Source: Patescibacteria group bacterium UBA2772
GTDB taxonomy: Bacteria > Patescibacteriota > Minisyncoccia > Moranbacterales > DUUL01
Assembly (NCBI GenBank): GCA_002352545.1
Contig: DEIO01000004.1
Location: forward strand, 1-14,370
Length of the DNA stretch: 14,370 nt
Direction: 5' to 3'
Both the position numbers and the translations under genes were made by a program. The notes beneath the pieces were generated by a model. The model ran no database searches and was not told where the DNA came from. It saw nothing but the letters and a program-made list of their open reading frames with translations. Positions 6,007-14,344 of this stretch are shown one piece after another; the stretch's first letter is position 1; each line of letters opens with the position of its first letter.

Positions 6007-7477
6007 GATTTGCATAATAAGCAACTGGCGCATAGTCGTCAGTTAGAACTGGCATATCCAATTTAATCTTGTTTCTCAAAACATGAGAAAGTTGTTCTTG
6101 TGTTATAGGGTCATTGCTTTTGAATGATGGTTTTTTCTCGGATTTCAGAGCTACCATAATAATATTTTGAGTAATCTCACCTTCATCTTTACGCTGTACT
6201 GGAAAAACATAGACCTGAGGAAACATTTGTCTATAGGTTCGATATTCGGCTCTTAGAAATTTACCACTGTCTCCTTCTATTGCCGAAATAACATTCAGAA
6301 CCACAACTCCATCATCGTTCAATGCATCATAGTGCCTTTGAGCAGCTTCCTTTGTTGTTAAATGAAACGGTATCGAATATTGAGAACCGAATGCATCTCC
6401 AAAAATAATATCATATTTCTCTTTTGTTTCATTCAAAAATATTCTAGCATCTTGATGAAAAATTCTTAGATTTTCATCCTCTTTTAACTGAAAATGCTCC
6501 TTGGCCAAACTAGTTAAACGAGGATCAATTTCAACAACATCCAACTTTGCATCTGGAAAGGTTTTCAGATAATGTTTTGGATATGAATAAGCTGCTCCAC
6601 CCAAAAGCAATGACTTTTCAAAAGCAGGATTAAAATGTTTTCCAAGATCATAATATTTCGTATAATCATATACCAAATCATCTCCATCTAAAAACATTGA
6701 AGAACTGTTTTTTCGATCAATTTTCAAATTTCTTACTGGTCTTTTTGTTGCATCATCCTCATCCTCAAAAATCCACACTCGACTATACTGAGTATCTGTA
6801 TCAACTAGATTACTACCAGCGTATACCTGAGAAGTAATATCACTAAAAGGCAAAAAACAAAACAAAACAAAACTCGCAAGAATCTTGAACAAAGGTTTTT
6901 TATTCAAAAAAACAAACATGGATAACAAAACCAATAACAACGAAATCATCACCAATAAAGTTCCTGTTCCAAACTTTGGAATTAGATAAAACCCTGCAGC
7001 AAAAGTACCTGCGATACTTCCCATTGTCGAAAGTGCATACAAATTACCAATAGTTTTCCCGGAACTTTTCAGATTGCTAAGTTTCAATTTTGCAGCATAG
7101 GGAGAAATCATGCCCAACAAAACACTTGCTGGAACAAAAAGTAAAATAGAGGAAAAAAACAAAATAACCGTACTATTTTTAAACAATCTAAAAGCATTAA
7201 ACAATAGAATATCCATCAAAAAAAACGTCGTAAAAATAAAAAAACCTGCACCAAAAATAATAAGAGAAAATCCTTTTAAGCTGGCTTTTTTATCAGCGAC
7301 CCTTCCACCCCAATAATAACCAATACTTAAACTTCCCATCACAATACCAATTAGTGTTGTCCAAACAAAAGTCGACGTTCCAAAATATGGACCCAACACC
7401 CTTGAACCAACTAATTCAAAAATCATCACAATTGCACCACATACAAAAACAGAAATCTCTAAAACATACTTTTGCAT
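5996..7477 (-). CDS. Membrane-fused spermidine-synthase-like protein
   Basis: The 493-residue protein has two parts. Residues 1-215 hold about seven hydrophobic helices (near 5-24, 35-53, 70-90, 103-124, 145-167, 172-191 and 197-212), like the membrane part of fused MFS/spermidine-synthase proteins. Residues of about 225-445 form a spermidine-synthase-type Rossmann domain, with LLLGGAAYSYP (290-300), DVVEIDPRL (313-321), HQDARIFL (341-348) and FGDAFGSQYSIPFHLTT (359-375). The tail LTDDYAPVAYY (478-488) is typical of the fused family. GDAFGS replaces the DxxD catalytic stretch of true spermidine synthases, keeping the first Asp (361) but not the second, so polyamine production is doubtful and the substrate is unknown. 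It begins 18 bp after the DUF4012 gene, with AAAAGG overlapping that gene's stop as a distant ribosome binding site. Its place in a polysaccharide operon suggests an envelope role. Confidence 0.85.
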   Translation of the reverse strand: MQKYVLEISVFVCGAIVMIFELVGSRVLGPYFGTSTFVWTTLIGIVMGSLSIGYYWGGRVADKKASLKGFSLIIFGAGFFIFTTFFLMDILLFNAFRLFKNSTVILFFSSILLFVPASVLLGMISPYAAKLKLSNLKSSGKTIGNLYALSTMGSIAGTFAAGFYLIPKFGTGTLLVMISLLLVLLSMFVFLNKKPLFKILASFVLFCFLPFSDITSQVYAGSNLVDTDTQYSRVWIFEDEDDATKRPVRNLKIDRKNSSSMFLDGDDLVYDYTKYYDLGKHFNPAFEKSLLLGGAAYSYPKHYLKTFPDAKLDVVEIDPRLTSLAKEHFQLKEDENLRIFHQDARIFLNETKEKYDIIFGDAFGSQYSIPFHLTTKEAAQRHYDALNDDGVVVLNVISAIEGDSGKFLRAEYRTYRQMFPQVYVFPVQRKDEGEITQNIIMVALKSEKKPSFKSNDPITQEQLSHVLRNKIKLDMPVLTDDYAPVAYYANQAK

Positions 7478-7495
7478 CTATTTTTTTATTACCTT

Positions 7496-10400
7496 TTATT
7501 CCTCCTCTTTTTCTCCCTGAAAAACAATTCCGAAAAACAAATCTGTGTTCAGTTTCACACTAACATCAAGCACATTGCCGTTTCTACTAAGACTCTGGGG
7601 ATACATCCAAACTGGCTCAGCCTTTATTTCATATTCAACTTTGGATGAAAAATCTGAACCAACAGAACCTGATTGCTTTTGAACCAATAAAGAATATGTA
7701 TCAGCTGCTGAAGTGTTCTTTGTTAGATCCAATTTAAATGGAAGCTTGTAAACATATTCAATTTCAACAGTTTCCTTTGGTGAAACATAGACCCAGTTTG
7801 CAAAAACAGTCTTCTCTTCTTCCTCATAGATTCTAGTTCCTGTTTCTTCGTCAAACTCGACACTCTCCTCTTGCGCAACAACATCTTCATCTCTTTTGAA
7901 ACCAAGCTTATCATAATCAAGTGGAGATTCATTAACTTCTCTAGTTTGACCTTTCACACTAATAAACTCACTCCCCTTTGGCACATAAACACGCATATAA
8001 TCACAATTTACCTTATTCCACCATTCATAATCAGTATCTCCTCCATTGTGAGCTCTTTTGATTTTAACAGTGTTTATAATTGTTCCATCTTCTGAAATCT
8101 TAGCACTATGAGTAATATCTTCATCCACAACTCCATCCGTCTTAAATCCATTGATATTAGAGTTAACAACCATCAAATAGTCCTTCTTGGTTTGCAAAAT
8201 TTCACCAGACCAACCTCTCTTAGAAATCACTTTTTGAATGTCCTCACTAGAAGAATGAATCATGATATGTCTTTCTTTCAACATATCAGAAAACATTTCC
8301 AAAATATCAGAAACATCTCTTGGATCTCTTGATTCCAAAAGATTAGTAATAACCTTAGGCGCCAAATCAGCTAAAAATTGTTTTGGCTTGTTCTCTGTCT
8401 TATCATAATCAACTTCAACTTCATATTGAGTTGCTTTCACAAAATTCTCTGTACTAACAGTTGTATCATAATTTTCCATTTCAATTGGACCTGTCACTGC
8501 AAGCATTCTTTGCAAAACCATTGGGGTCATTGTAATGATTCCATCAACAGTAGGTCCGCCTGTATATTCATAGAACATTGAAATTTTCTCTGCTGTTGTT
8601 GGAAAATGAGGGAACCAATTTGCGTCATGTGTAGACCAAGAAGCAGAAATCTTCTGGATTGGCTTTGGAGGAACAATGTTTTGTTTCAACTGACCATCTG
8701 GATTATAGATTCCTTCAATCAAAAGTTTTTTAATCCTACCATTTGCAATATGCAAAACACCATAACTTCCGATAAACCCTCCTGTTGCTCTCATTTCCTG
8801 GTTATTCTGGAAAATCAAAAGATACTTACGTGGTCCGTTATGTCCAAGAATCTCAAGAAATATCTCTGAATTTTCTTCAAAAGCATCGATCATGGAGACA
8901 ACCATTGGCAATGTCTCTTTTATCTTCTGGAACTTTTCCCTATACTCATCAGGCAAATCAGCAACCTTAACCAAAGCCAAATTTTCGTTCGCTTTTTCAA
9001 GATCACTGTGAGCAACTTGCAATTTCTCTTGCATCAACAAAAACATGTCCGACATTGATTGTTGCGATTTATCCCCTGCTTCTCCCTCTTCAAAACTGAA
9101 TGGATTTTCAACGTTAGAAATAATTTCAATAGCACTTGATAATTCTTTTGCTGCCTTAGTCAATTCATTTCCAGCATCAACAACGTTTTTACCACTACTA
9201 ATTCTTGATAGAACTGGCAAAGCAGAGAATATATTCAACATATCTCCACCGAGACAATCCAGTTCTTCTTGTGCCTCTTCAAATTCTTCAACTGCACTTG
9301 CAAAACTGATCTTGGCAGACAAAAAATCTTGTCCTTTGAGTTGATCTTTTGCATCATCAAGATAGCCAAGTGCTTGTTGACCTTTAACCTTAACATTTTC
9401 TTGAATTTGGAAACCATATGAGACAAAAACGATTGAACTAACAATCAAAAGCGCAACAAAAGATGTGGCAACAAATGAAACTGCTGGCTTAGAAACAAGT
9501 CCTTTCCAAGTGAATCTTTCGCCCTTCTTCTTATATTTCGAAGTAAAAAACTTTTTCTTTTCCTCGATTGATTTCTCTTTCTTGAAATTTGTAACTGTTC
9601 TTAAGAGTTCTGCTTCCCTGCTTTTAGTATCCGAAGCCATAGTAACGTCACTGTCTTTAGTTTCACTACACGAATTGATTCTTTTTTCTTCACCAAACCA
9701 ATTATTGAGTTTGTGTTGGATAATCGATTCGTTTGTGACACTATTTTTATCAATAGCCTGCTCAAAGTTTTCGCTATTAATCCTCTCCCCGTCTAAGGTA
9801 TTTGTTTGTCTAGTATTTTTTCTTTCAAGTTTGCTTTCCCAGAAAACACGGTTTTCCTCTGCTCTTTCTTCTCTTGCCAATTCGACTCTCCGTTCTTTAG
9901 CCCTTTTAATTTCCTTTCTGGTTTCAGCCTCTAATCTATTTTTTTCAATCAAATCAGTATTAGCTTGCAATTCAAGAGCCAAAGCTCTTTTTCTTGCCAA
10001 GTCTTCATCATCTTGCACAATTTCCTGACCAAAAATTCTAGATTTCTCCTTCTCCAAGGCTTCCGCCTCTTCTTGTACTCGTCTTTCTGCTTTCAATCTA
10101 AGTTCTTTTGCTTCCTCTTTTTCTTTTTGTTGACGTATCACAGATTCCAATACCTCTGCGGTTTCTCGCTCCTCTTGTCTCTTTAGCTCTGCTTCTTGTC
10201 TATATTTTTCAACTTTTGCATCATCCTCTTGTTGTTTTCTTTTTCTTTGCAAAACAAGCTCTGCCTCAATTGCTGCTTTTTTTTCTTTTTCTGCCTCTCG
10301 CTCCTCTTGCAAAGCTATTTCTCTTTCAAACTCTTGAATTCTTTCTTTTTCTTGTTGTAACTTTCTTTGCAAAATCAATTCTAACTCCTCTTTTTCTTTT

Positions 10401-11383
10401 TTGGCTTGAGCCAACTTGTTTTCTCGCTCCAAAGCAAGTGCTTCTTCTTTTTCTTCTTCCTCTTGTTGTTTTCTTTCTAAAATTAGCTGTCCTTCAAGCT
10501 TTTCTGCTCTAAAATTCTCCGCCTCTTTCTCTCTTTTGAGCATTGATTCTTTCACACTCGCTTCCATTTGCTCTATCTCTTCTTGCTCTTGGAGCTTTCT
10601 TTGCAAAGCCAACTCTCTCTCAAAAGCCTCTTGTTTTTCTGCTTGTTCTTGTCTTTCTCTTTGCAAAATAGCTTCTTGCTCGAGAGCCTCTCTCTCTTCC
10701 TTTTCCTCTTGCCATTTTTTTTGTAGCGCCATCTCTTGCTTAAGAGCTTCTTGTTTTTCTATCTGCTCTTGCTTTTCTCTTTGCAAAATAGCCACTCTTT
10801 CTTCTTCTTGTTTGGCTTGTTCCAGTGCACTTTGATATTGAACAAAATCTTCATCCTTTCTGAACTCTTCTTCGTTTATCATTTGCAGTTTGTGGATATC
10901 AAGTTTTGAAACTTGAATCTCTGTTGCATCTTCTGGCACCAGAGCCTTATTCCCTTGCAAAACGCTATATTTCTCAAACATTTTTTCTTCTTGTACTCTC
11001 GTTTCTTCTTCCAACTCATCTTCCTTGAAAGTATCTGTAACTTTCTCAAAAATCTCCTCTGGTGAATCTGTATCTCTTGTTTCAGCAGTTCTATATTCCT
11101 CCACATCTGATTGAAGCTCCTGCTCTTTTGATTCCTCTTTTTTGGCTAAATCCTCTTGAGTGTTTTTTATACCAATATCAAAAATCAGTCTCTCTTTTGA
11201 GACACTTTCTTTTTCCTTATTAAACCTTTTTAGAATCCTTTCTTTTCTCTCTTCTTTTCTCAATTGACGAAGCTCTACCAATTCCTCTCCTTTTTGCAAT
11301 TTCTTCTCATCAAGCTCACCCCTTTTATCAACGGGTTTAATATCATACGTCTTGCTAGTTCTATGATCTAGAGTTTTACGCAT
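7496..11383 (-). CDS. DUF4012 membrane protein with giant repetitive coiled coil
   Basis: The 1295-residue protein is the largest in the window. Residues 1-170 are charged and acidic. Residues of about 170-520 are an E/Q/K/R-rich coiled coil with a repeating unit of about 20 residues. Residues 520-630 are a polar linker that becomes lysine-rich. A single membrane helix covers about 633-657, with the basic side on the N-terminal end, so the coiled coil should be cytoplasmic and the rest outside. Residues of about 660-840 are helical, and the DUF4012 core follows with NNQEMRATGGFIGSYG (860-875), GPTVDGIITM (943-952) and a beta-rich C-terminal part to 1295. DUF4012 proteins occur in actinobacteria and candidate phyla, often beside polysaccharide genes; their activity is not known to me. 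It lies 17 bp after a glycosyltransferase gene in the same operon. The cytoplasmic coiled coil is the unusual part and may act as a scaffold. Confidence 0.9.
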   Translation of the reverse strand: MRKTLDHRTSKTYDIKPVDKRGELDEKKLQKGEELVELRQLRKEERKERILKRFNKEKESVSKERLIFDIGIKNTQEDLAKKEESKEQELQSDVEEYRTAETRDTDSPEEIFEKVTDTFKEDELEEETRVQEEKMFEKYSVLQGNKALVPEDATEIQVSKLDIHKLQMINEEEFRKDEDFVQYQSALEQAKQEEERVAILQREKQEQIEKQEALKQEMALQKKWQEEKEEREALEQEAILQRERQEQAEKQEAFERELALQRKLQEQEEIEQMEASVKESMLKREKEAENFRAEKLEGQLILERKQQEEEEKEEALALERENKLAQAKKEKEELELILQRKLQQEKERIQEFEREIALQEEREAEKEKKAAIEAELVLQRKRKQQEDDAKVEKYRQEAELKRQEERETAEVLESVIRQQKEKEEAKELRLKAERRVQEEAEALEKEKSRIFGQEIVQDDEDLARKRALALELQANTDLIEKNRLEAETRKEIKRAKERRVELAREERAEENRVFWESKLERKNTRQTNTLDGERINSENFEQAIDKNSVTNESIIQHKLNNWFGEEKRINSCSETKDSDVTMASDTKSREAELLRTVTNFKKEKSIEEKKKFFTSKYKKKGERFTWKGLVSKPAVSFVATSFVALLIVSSIVFVSYGFQIQENVKVKGQQALGYLDDAKDQLKGQDFLSAKISFASAVEEFEEAQEELDCLGGDMLNIFSALPVLSRISSGKNVVDAGNELTKAAKELSSAIEIISNVENPFSFEEGEAGDKSQQSMSDMFLLMQEKLQVAHSDLEKANENLALVKVADLPDEYREKFQKIKETLPMVVSMIDAFEENSEIFLEILGHNGPRKYLLIFQNNQEMRATGGFIGSYGVLHIANGRIKKLLIEGIYNPDGQLKQNIVPPKPIQKISASWSTHDANWFPHFPTTAEKISMFYEYTGGPTVDGIITMTPMVLQRMLAVTGPIEMENYDTTVSTENFVKATQYEVEVDYDKTENKPKQFLADLAPKVITNLLESRDPRDVSDILEMFSDMLKERHIMIHSSSEDIQKVISKRGWSGEILQTKKDYLMVVNSNINGFKTDGVVDEDITHSAKISEDGTIINTVKIKRAHNGGDTDYEWWNKVNCDYMRVYVPKGSEFISVKGQTREVNESPLDYDKLGFKRDEDVVAQEESVEFDEETGTRIYEEEEKTVFANWVYVSPKETVEIEYVYKLPFKLDLTKNTSAADTYSLLVQKQSGSVGSDFSSKVEYEIKAEPVWMYPQSLSRNGNVLDVSVKLNTDLFFGIVFQGEKEEE
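10181..10789 (-). repeat. Coiled-coil coding repeats, 60-bp unit with a 120-bp duplication
   Basis: Leu-Gln (or Leu-x) pairs that open each unit recur at residues 200, 220, 240, 260, 282, 302, 338, 358, 378 and 400, mostly 20 or 22 apart. The first two 40-residue blocks (199-238 and 239-278) are close copies: ILQREKQEQIEKQEALKQEM against ILQRERQEQAEKQEAFEREL. At DNA level tttctctttgcaaaatagc occurs at 10654-10672 and 10774-10792, exactly 120 bp apart, with more matching bases around it. This points to tandem duplication rather than only amino-acid bias. Confidence 0.75.
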
Positions 11384-11400
11384 TTTTATTTTAAATCTTT

Positions 11401-12537
11401 CTATTTCAAAACTTCTTTATACACATCCAACGTTTCATTTGCCATTGTTTGCCAAGAAAACTTTTTCAATTTTGCTACAACTTTGTCTATAGGAAAACTA
11501 TCTTTTTTGCTTTCGGTTAAACATTTTCGTATTGTTTTTTCCATTGAGTCCAAATCTTCCGGATCAAAATAAAAAGCAGTATCCTCCAAAACCTCAGGCA
11601 TTGACGTTCTGTCAGAAGAAGCAACAACAGTGTTTTTTGCCAAAGCCTCAAGTGGAGGCAATCCAAATCCTTCGTACAATGAAGGAAAAACATAAACCTG
11701 TGCATTCTTATACAAAACATCCAGCTCTGAGTCTGGAACATATCCAGGAAAAATAACCCCTTCAAATTTACCTTCTTTTACAAATTTTTCCAACCTTGAA
11801 TAAAAGAAATCCTTTCCTCCAACAAGTACCAATTGGAGATTCTGGTTGCTCTTCCTTATTCTAGTAAATACTTCCACAAGTCTTTCCAGATTCTTATGTG
11901 GATACACATTTCCTACATAAAGCAAGTACGGTTTTATTATACCATACTTTCCCAAAACGGTCTTATCTCCCTGGTAGTTCACAAAACACTGATATTCACA
12001 ACCTTCATAGGTCATCTTAACTTTGCTTTTTGGAATTTTCAAATTAGCTATAATATCGTCTTTTGTGAACTTTGAAACTGCAATAATCTTTTTGGCACGT
12101 CGAACAGCACTTCTAATCGCAATCTTATACGCAAACAGTTTAAAAAAATAAAAATATTTATTCAATGTTGTATTCTTGACAGTCGGATAGTGAAACAAGA
12201 TCAAATCATGAATCGTAACAGCAAACTGTTTGAAATATAAAAGTGGCACATTGAAATGGCAAAAATGAACCAAATCAAGTCTTTGAGAATATAAGAACAG
12301 AGGAAAATGGACTTGTTCTGAAAAAGAATACCAGTTGAAATCAGCTAGTGCTTTTTTGAAATTGTCATGTTTTGGCTGGTATAGGTCAAAGTTTTCTTTA
12401 CGCAAAAAGACGACGTATTGTCGCTTGTCATTTCCTCCATCTATTTTTTCCAAATATTCAACCAATTTCTGCGCATATCTTCCTAGTCCTTTGCCAGTTG
12501 GACCATAGAAACGAGCATCGATTCCAATCTTTTTCAT
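11401..12537 (-). CDS. GT4-family glycosyltransferase (first of two neighbours)
   Basis: The 378-residue protein has the GT-B fold layout of GT4 enzymes. The N-terminal domain starts MKKIGIDARFYGPTGKGLGRY with a glycine-rich acceptor loop. VTIHDLILFHYP (107-118) and AKKIIAVSKFTKDDI (148-162) precede the C-terminal nucleotide-sugar domain. That domain has LLYVGNVYPHKNLERLV (205-221) and the E-x7-E motif EGFGLPPLE (289-297), followed by TSMPEVL (311-317). Such enzymes transfer a sugar from a nucleotide donor to a lipid-linked or growing glycan at the inner membrane face. Donor and acceptor cannot be read from the sequence. It lies 32 bp after its paralogous neighbour. A strong AAGGAGGA site stands 13 bases before the ATG, with an in-frame stop between, so no earlier start exists. 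Length is normal and the frame intact. Confidence 0.93.
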   Translation of the reverse strand: MKKIGIDARFYGPTGKGLGRYAQKLVEYLEKIDGGNDKRQYVVFLRKENFDLYQPKHDNFKKALADFNWYSFSEQVHFPLFLYSQRLDLVHFCHFNVPLLYFKQFAVTIHDLILFHYPTVKNTTLNKYFYFFKLFAYKIAIRSAVRRAKKIIAVSKFTKDDIIANLKIPKSKVKMTYEGCEYQCFVNYQGDKTVLGKYGIIKPYLLYVGNVYPHKNLERLVEVFTRIRKSNQNLQLVLVGGKDFFYSRLEKFVKEGKFEGVIFPGYVPDSELDVLYKNAQVYVFPSLYEGFGLPPLEALAKNTVVASSDRTSMPEVLEDTAFYFDPEDLDSMEKTIRKCLTESKKDSFPIDKVVAKLKKFSWQTMANETLDVYKEVLK

Positions 12538-12550
12538 TTTGTTTTATATT

Positions 12551-12558
12551 TCCTCCTT
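12551..12558 (-). promoter_or_regulatory. Strong ribosome binding site with long spacing
   Basis: AAGGAGGA on the minus strand (12558-12551) is the best Shine-Dalgarno match in the window but stands 13 bases from the ATG at 12537, longer than usual. An in-frame TAA lies in the spacer, so the start cannot be moved upstream. Confidence 0.6.
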
Positions 12559-12569
12559 CTTTCCAAAAA

Positions 12570-13718
12570 CTATATTTTAAAGTATGAGAGCAAATCCTCT
12601 TTGAAATAGGACTCTTCAATCTCACTAATATGCTTTTTCCCTTTTTTTATAAAATCATTATACAATACTTTGTTATCCAAAAGAAGTCTGATTGCCAAAG
12701 AAATCTCTGCTGGTCGATATGGATCAATCAAAATTGCTGCATCTTGTACAACTTCAGGGATTGAACTGCAGTTAGAAGTAATAACTGGAACCCCATTAGC
12801 CATTGCTTCTACTGGTGGAAAACCATAACCTTCAAAAAATGAAGGGTACACGAAAATCTTTGCCAGTTTATACAAAGATGCCTTGTCAAAATCATTCACA
12901 AAACCCGTAAACAAAATATCAGACTTATTGGGACTAATCTCCACTGCAGAAATAATCTCTTGATATGACCAACCAACTCTACCAGCAATAACAAGTTTCA
13001 AGTTTTCATATAACTTGCTAGTGCCTTTCAAATGTTCAAAAGCCTTAACCAAAGAAACAATATTCTTCCTTGGCTCAATTGTACCTAAAAATAAAATAAA
13101 TTCATCTGGTAATTTATAATCTCTCATCATTCTAAGTGTTTTTTCTCCAGAAATATCGCTTTCACTGAAACTCTTAAGGTCCAAGCTTGGATAGACCACT
13201 TCGATTTTCTTCTTGGGAATTCCATACAACATTGAAAGGTCATCTTTTGTTGATTTTGAAACAGCCAAAATCTTGTCAGCTCTCTTGCAGAGCAATCTTG
13301 GATTCACAACATAGTGCCACAATCTCCTCTTTCTTGAAAAATATTCAGGAAATCTTTCAAAAGAAAGATCATGCATAGTCAAGATGAATTTACACTTACT
13401 AGAAAGTGCGATAAAGGAAATATTTGGTGCAAAAAATATATCCGCTCCCCCAAGCAATGTATCAATCTTTGGCCAATGCAAAAACCACATTGCAAAATTC
13501 AAAAGCTTATTCGGAAAAGCATAATTACGAATTTCAACATTTGGATATTCACCCAACCAAGAAATATCTTCTTTGATTTTCTTGAAAGAATTAATAAAAA
13601 GCAGATATTTATTGTCTGAATCCTGCTCAAATAGACGCTTTAAAAAACCGATTGTATATTCTTCAACACCAGTTCTATTCCCCTCTGCTAAACATCTAAT
13701 ATCAATTCCAATTTTCAT
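12570..13718 (-). CDS. GT4-family glycosyltransferase (second of two neighbours)
   Basis: The 382-residue protein is a GT4 enzyme related in layout to the next gene but clearly diverged. It shows MKIGIDIRCLAEGNRTGVEEY at the start and LTMHDLSFERFPEYFS (113-128). ADKILAVSKSTKDDL (147-161), FILFLGTIEPRKNIVSLVKA (207-226) and the E-x7-E motif EGYGFPPVE (296-304) follow, with CSSIPEVV (317-324) behind. The C-terminal domain should bind the nucleotide sugar and the N-terminal one the acceptor. Its position 17 bp after a Wzz-like gene and before a second GT4 gene places it in assembly of a surface glycan, each enzyme probably adding a different sugar. No Shine-Dalgarno sequence is visible before the ATG at 13718. 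Substrate specificity cannot be assigned. Confidence 0.93.
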   Translation of the reverse strand: MKIGIDIRCLAEGNRTGVEEYTIGFLKRLFEQDSDNKYLLFINSFKKIKEDISWLGEYPNVEIRNYAFPNKLLNFAMWFLHWPKIDTLLGGADIFFAPNISFIALSSKCKFILTMHDLSFERFPEYFSRKRRLWHYVVNPRLLCKRADKILAVSKSTKDDLSMLYGIPKKKIEVVYPSLDLKSFSESDISGEKTLRMMRDYKLPDEFILFLGTIEPRKNIVSLVKAFEHLKGTSKLYENLKLVIAGRVGWSYQEIISAVEISPNKSDILFTGFVNDFDKASLYKLAKIFVYPSFFEGYGFPPVEAMANGVPVITSNCSSIPEVVQDAAILIDPYRPAEISLAIRLLLDNKVLYNDFIKKGKKHISEIEESYFKEDLLSYFKI

Positions 13719-13735
13719 AACGAATTTATTCTATA

Positions 13736-14344
13736 TTATTCTAAATACTTCCTAAACATAGCTACAAAAGAAGCCAAGAAAAAACCACTACCGAAAAGTC
13801 CGATTAGTAGTGGCATAAATGGAATCTTGGTTTCCTCCATAGTTGGTCCATTAAAAATGAGGTTAAACCTGTTTTGCTTTCTAAAACCCCCGTTGAATTC
13901 TTGTGTCTTAGCTTTCAGCACTTTCTTAACACCAAAAAAAATCGGCCCGATATCTTTTTTGTCAAAAACCGAAAAATCAACTTTCACATAACTATTTGCA
14001 AGTTTTTCTGCTCTAAACTTAGTCTCAAACTTGTGATCCTTGAATTCTTCACCTACAGTTTTTGAAACTGAGTACATCTCAGAAATAATCGCCTTATCGC
14101 CAAACCACTGCACTATTGTTCTTCCAAATCGATCATCTGCTTCCAGTCGATAGAATTGATCATATTCATATTCCGTCACTATTTGCTCTTGGTTGTCTCG
14201 TGTGATATCAATCGAAAAAGTTGCTTTGTATTTTTGTGGCATCAAGAATACAAAAGCCACACCGACTACAATAACACCAAGCCAGACAGTAATAAATGTT
14301 GTTTTGTATTTCGATAAAACTTTTAGATATTCCTTAAATTCCAT
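13736..14344 (-). CDS. Short Wzz-like polysaccharide chain-length protein
   Basis: The 202-residue protein has two membrane helices (about 17-35 and 176-195) around an extracytoplasmic domain of about 140 residues. The start MEFKEYLKVLSKYK and the motif PQKYKATFSI (36-45) right after the first helix are typical of Wzz/polysaccharide co-polymerase proteins. These set glycan chain length with a polymerase and flippase. There is no C-terminal tyrosine kinase, and the domain between the helices is shorter than in classic Wzz proteins, so it may be a reduced member. A short tail (RKYLE) follows the second helix. It is the first complete gene of the operon here; the ATG at 14344 is 26 bp from the window edge, with no ribosome binding site visible. 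The last bases hold GGG-CAAGA-CCC followed by a T-rich stretch, which may be a weak end of the preceding gene. Confidence 0.72.
   Translation of the reverse strand: MEFKEYLKVLSKYKTTFITVWLGVIVVGVAFVFLMPQKYKATFSIDITRDNQEQIVTEYEYDQFYRLEADDRFGRTIVQWFGDKAIISEMYSVSKTVGEEFKDHKFETKFRAEKLANSYVKVDFSVFDKKDIGPIFFGVKKVLKAKTQEFNGGFRKQNRFNLIFNGPTMEETKIPFMPLLIGLFGSGFFLASFVAMFRKYLE

Noticed and set aside
10181..10789. Regularly spaced similar DNA segments looking like a CRISPR array
   Set aside because: The units are in frame with the coiled coil, differ from each other, have no constant repeat or unique spacers and encode a continuous protein.
9465..10835. Long open frames on the plus strand opposite the coiled coil
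   Set aside because: They are leucine/serine/phenylalanine-rich mirror images of the E/K/Q-rich repeats; stops are rare there because of the repeat's composition. They have no domain or plausible start signal.
5996..13738. Alternative code with UGA read as glycine (Gracilibacteria/SR1 type)
   Set aside because: All main genes are full length and uninterrupted under the standard code, with no in-frame TGA to be read through.
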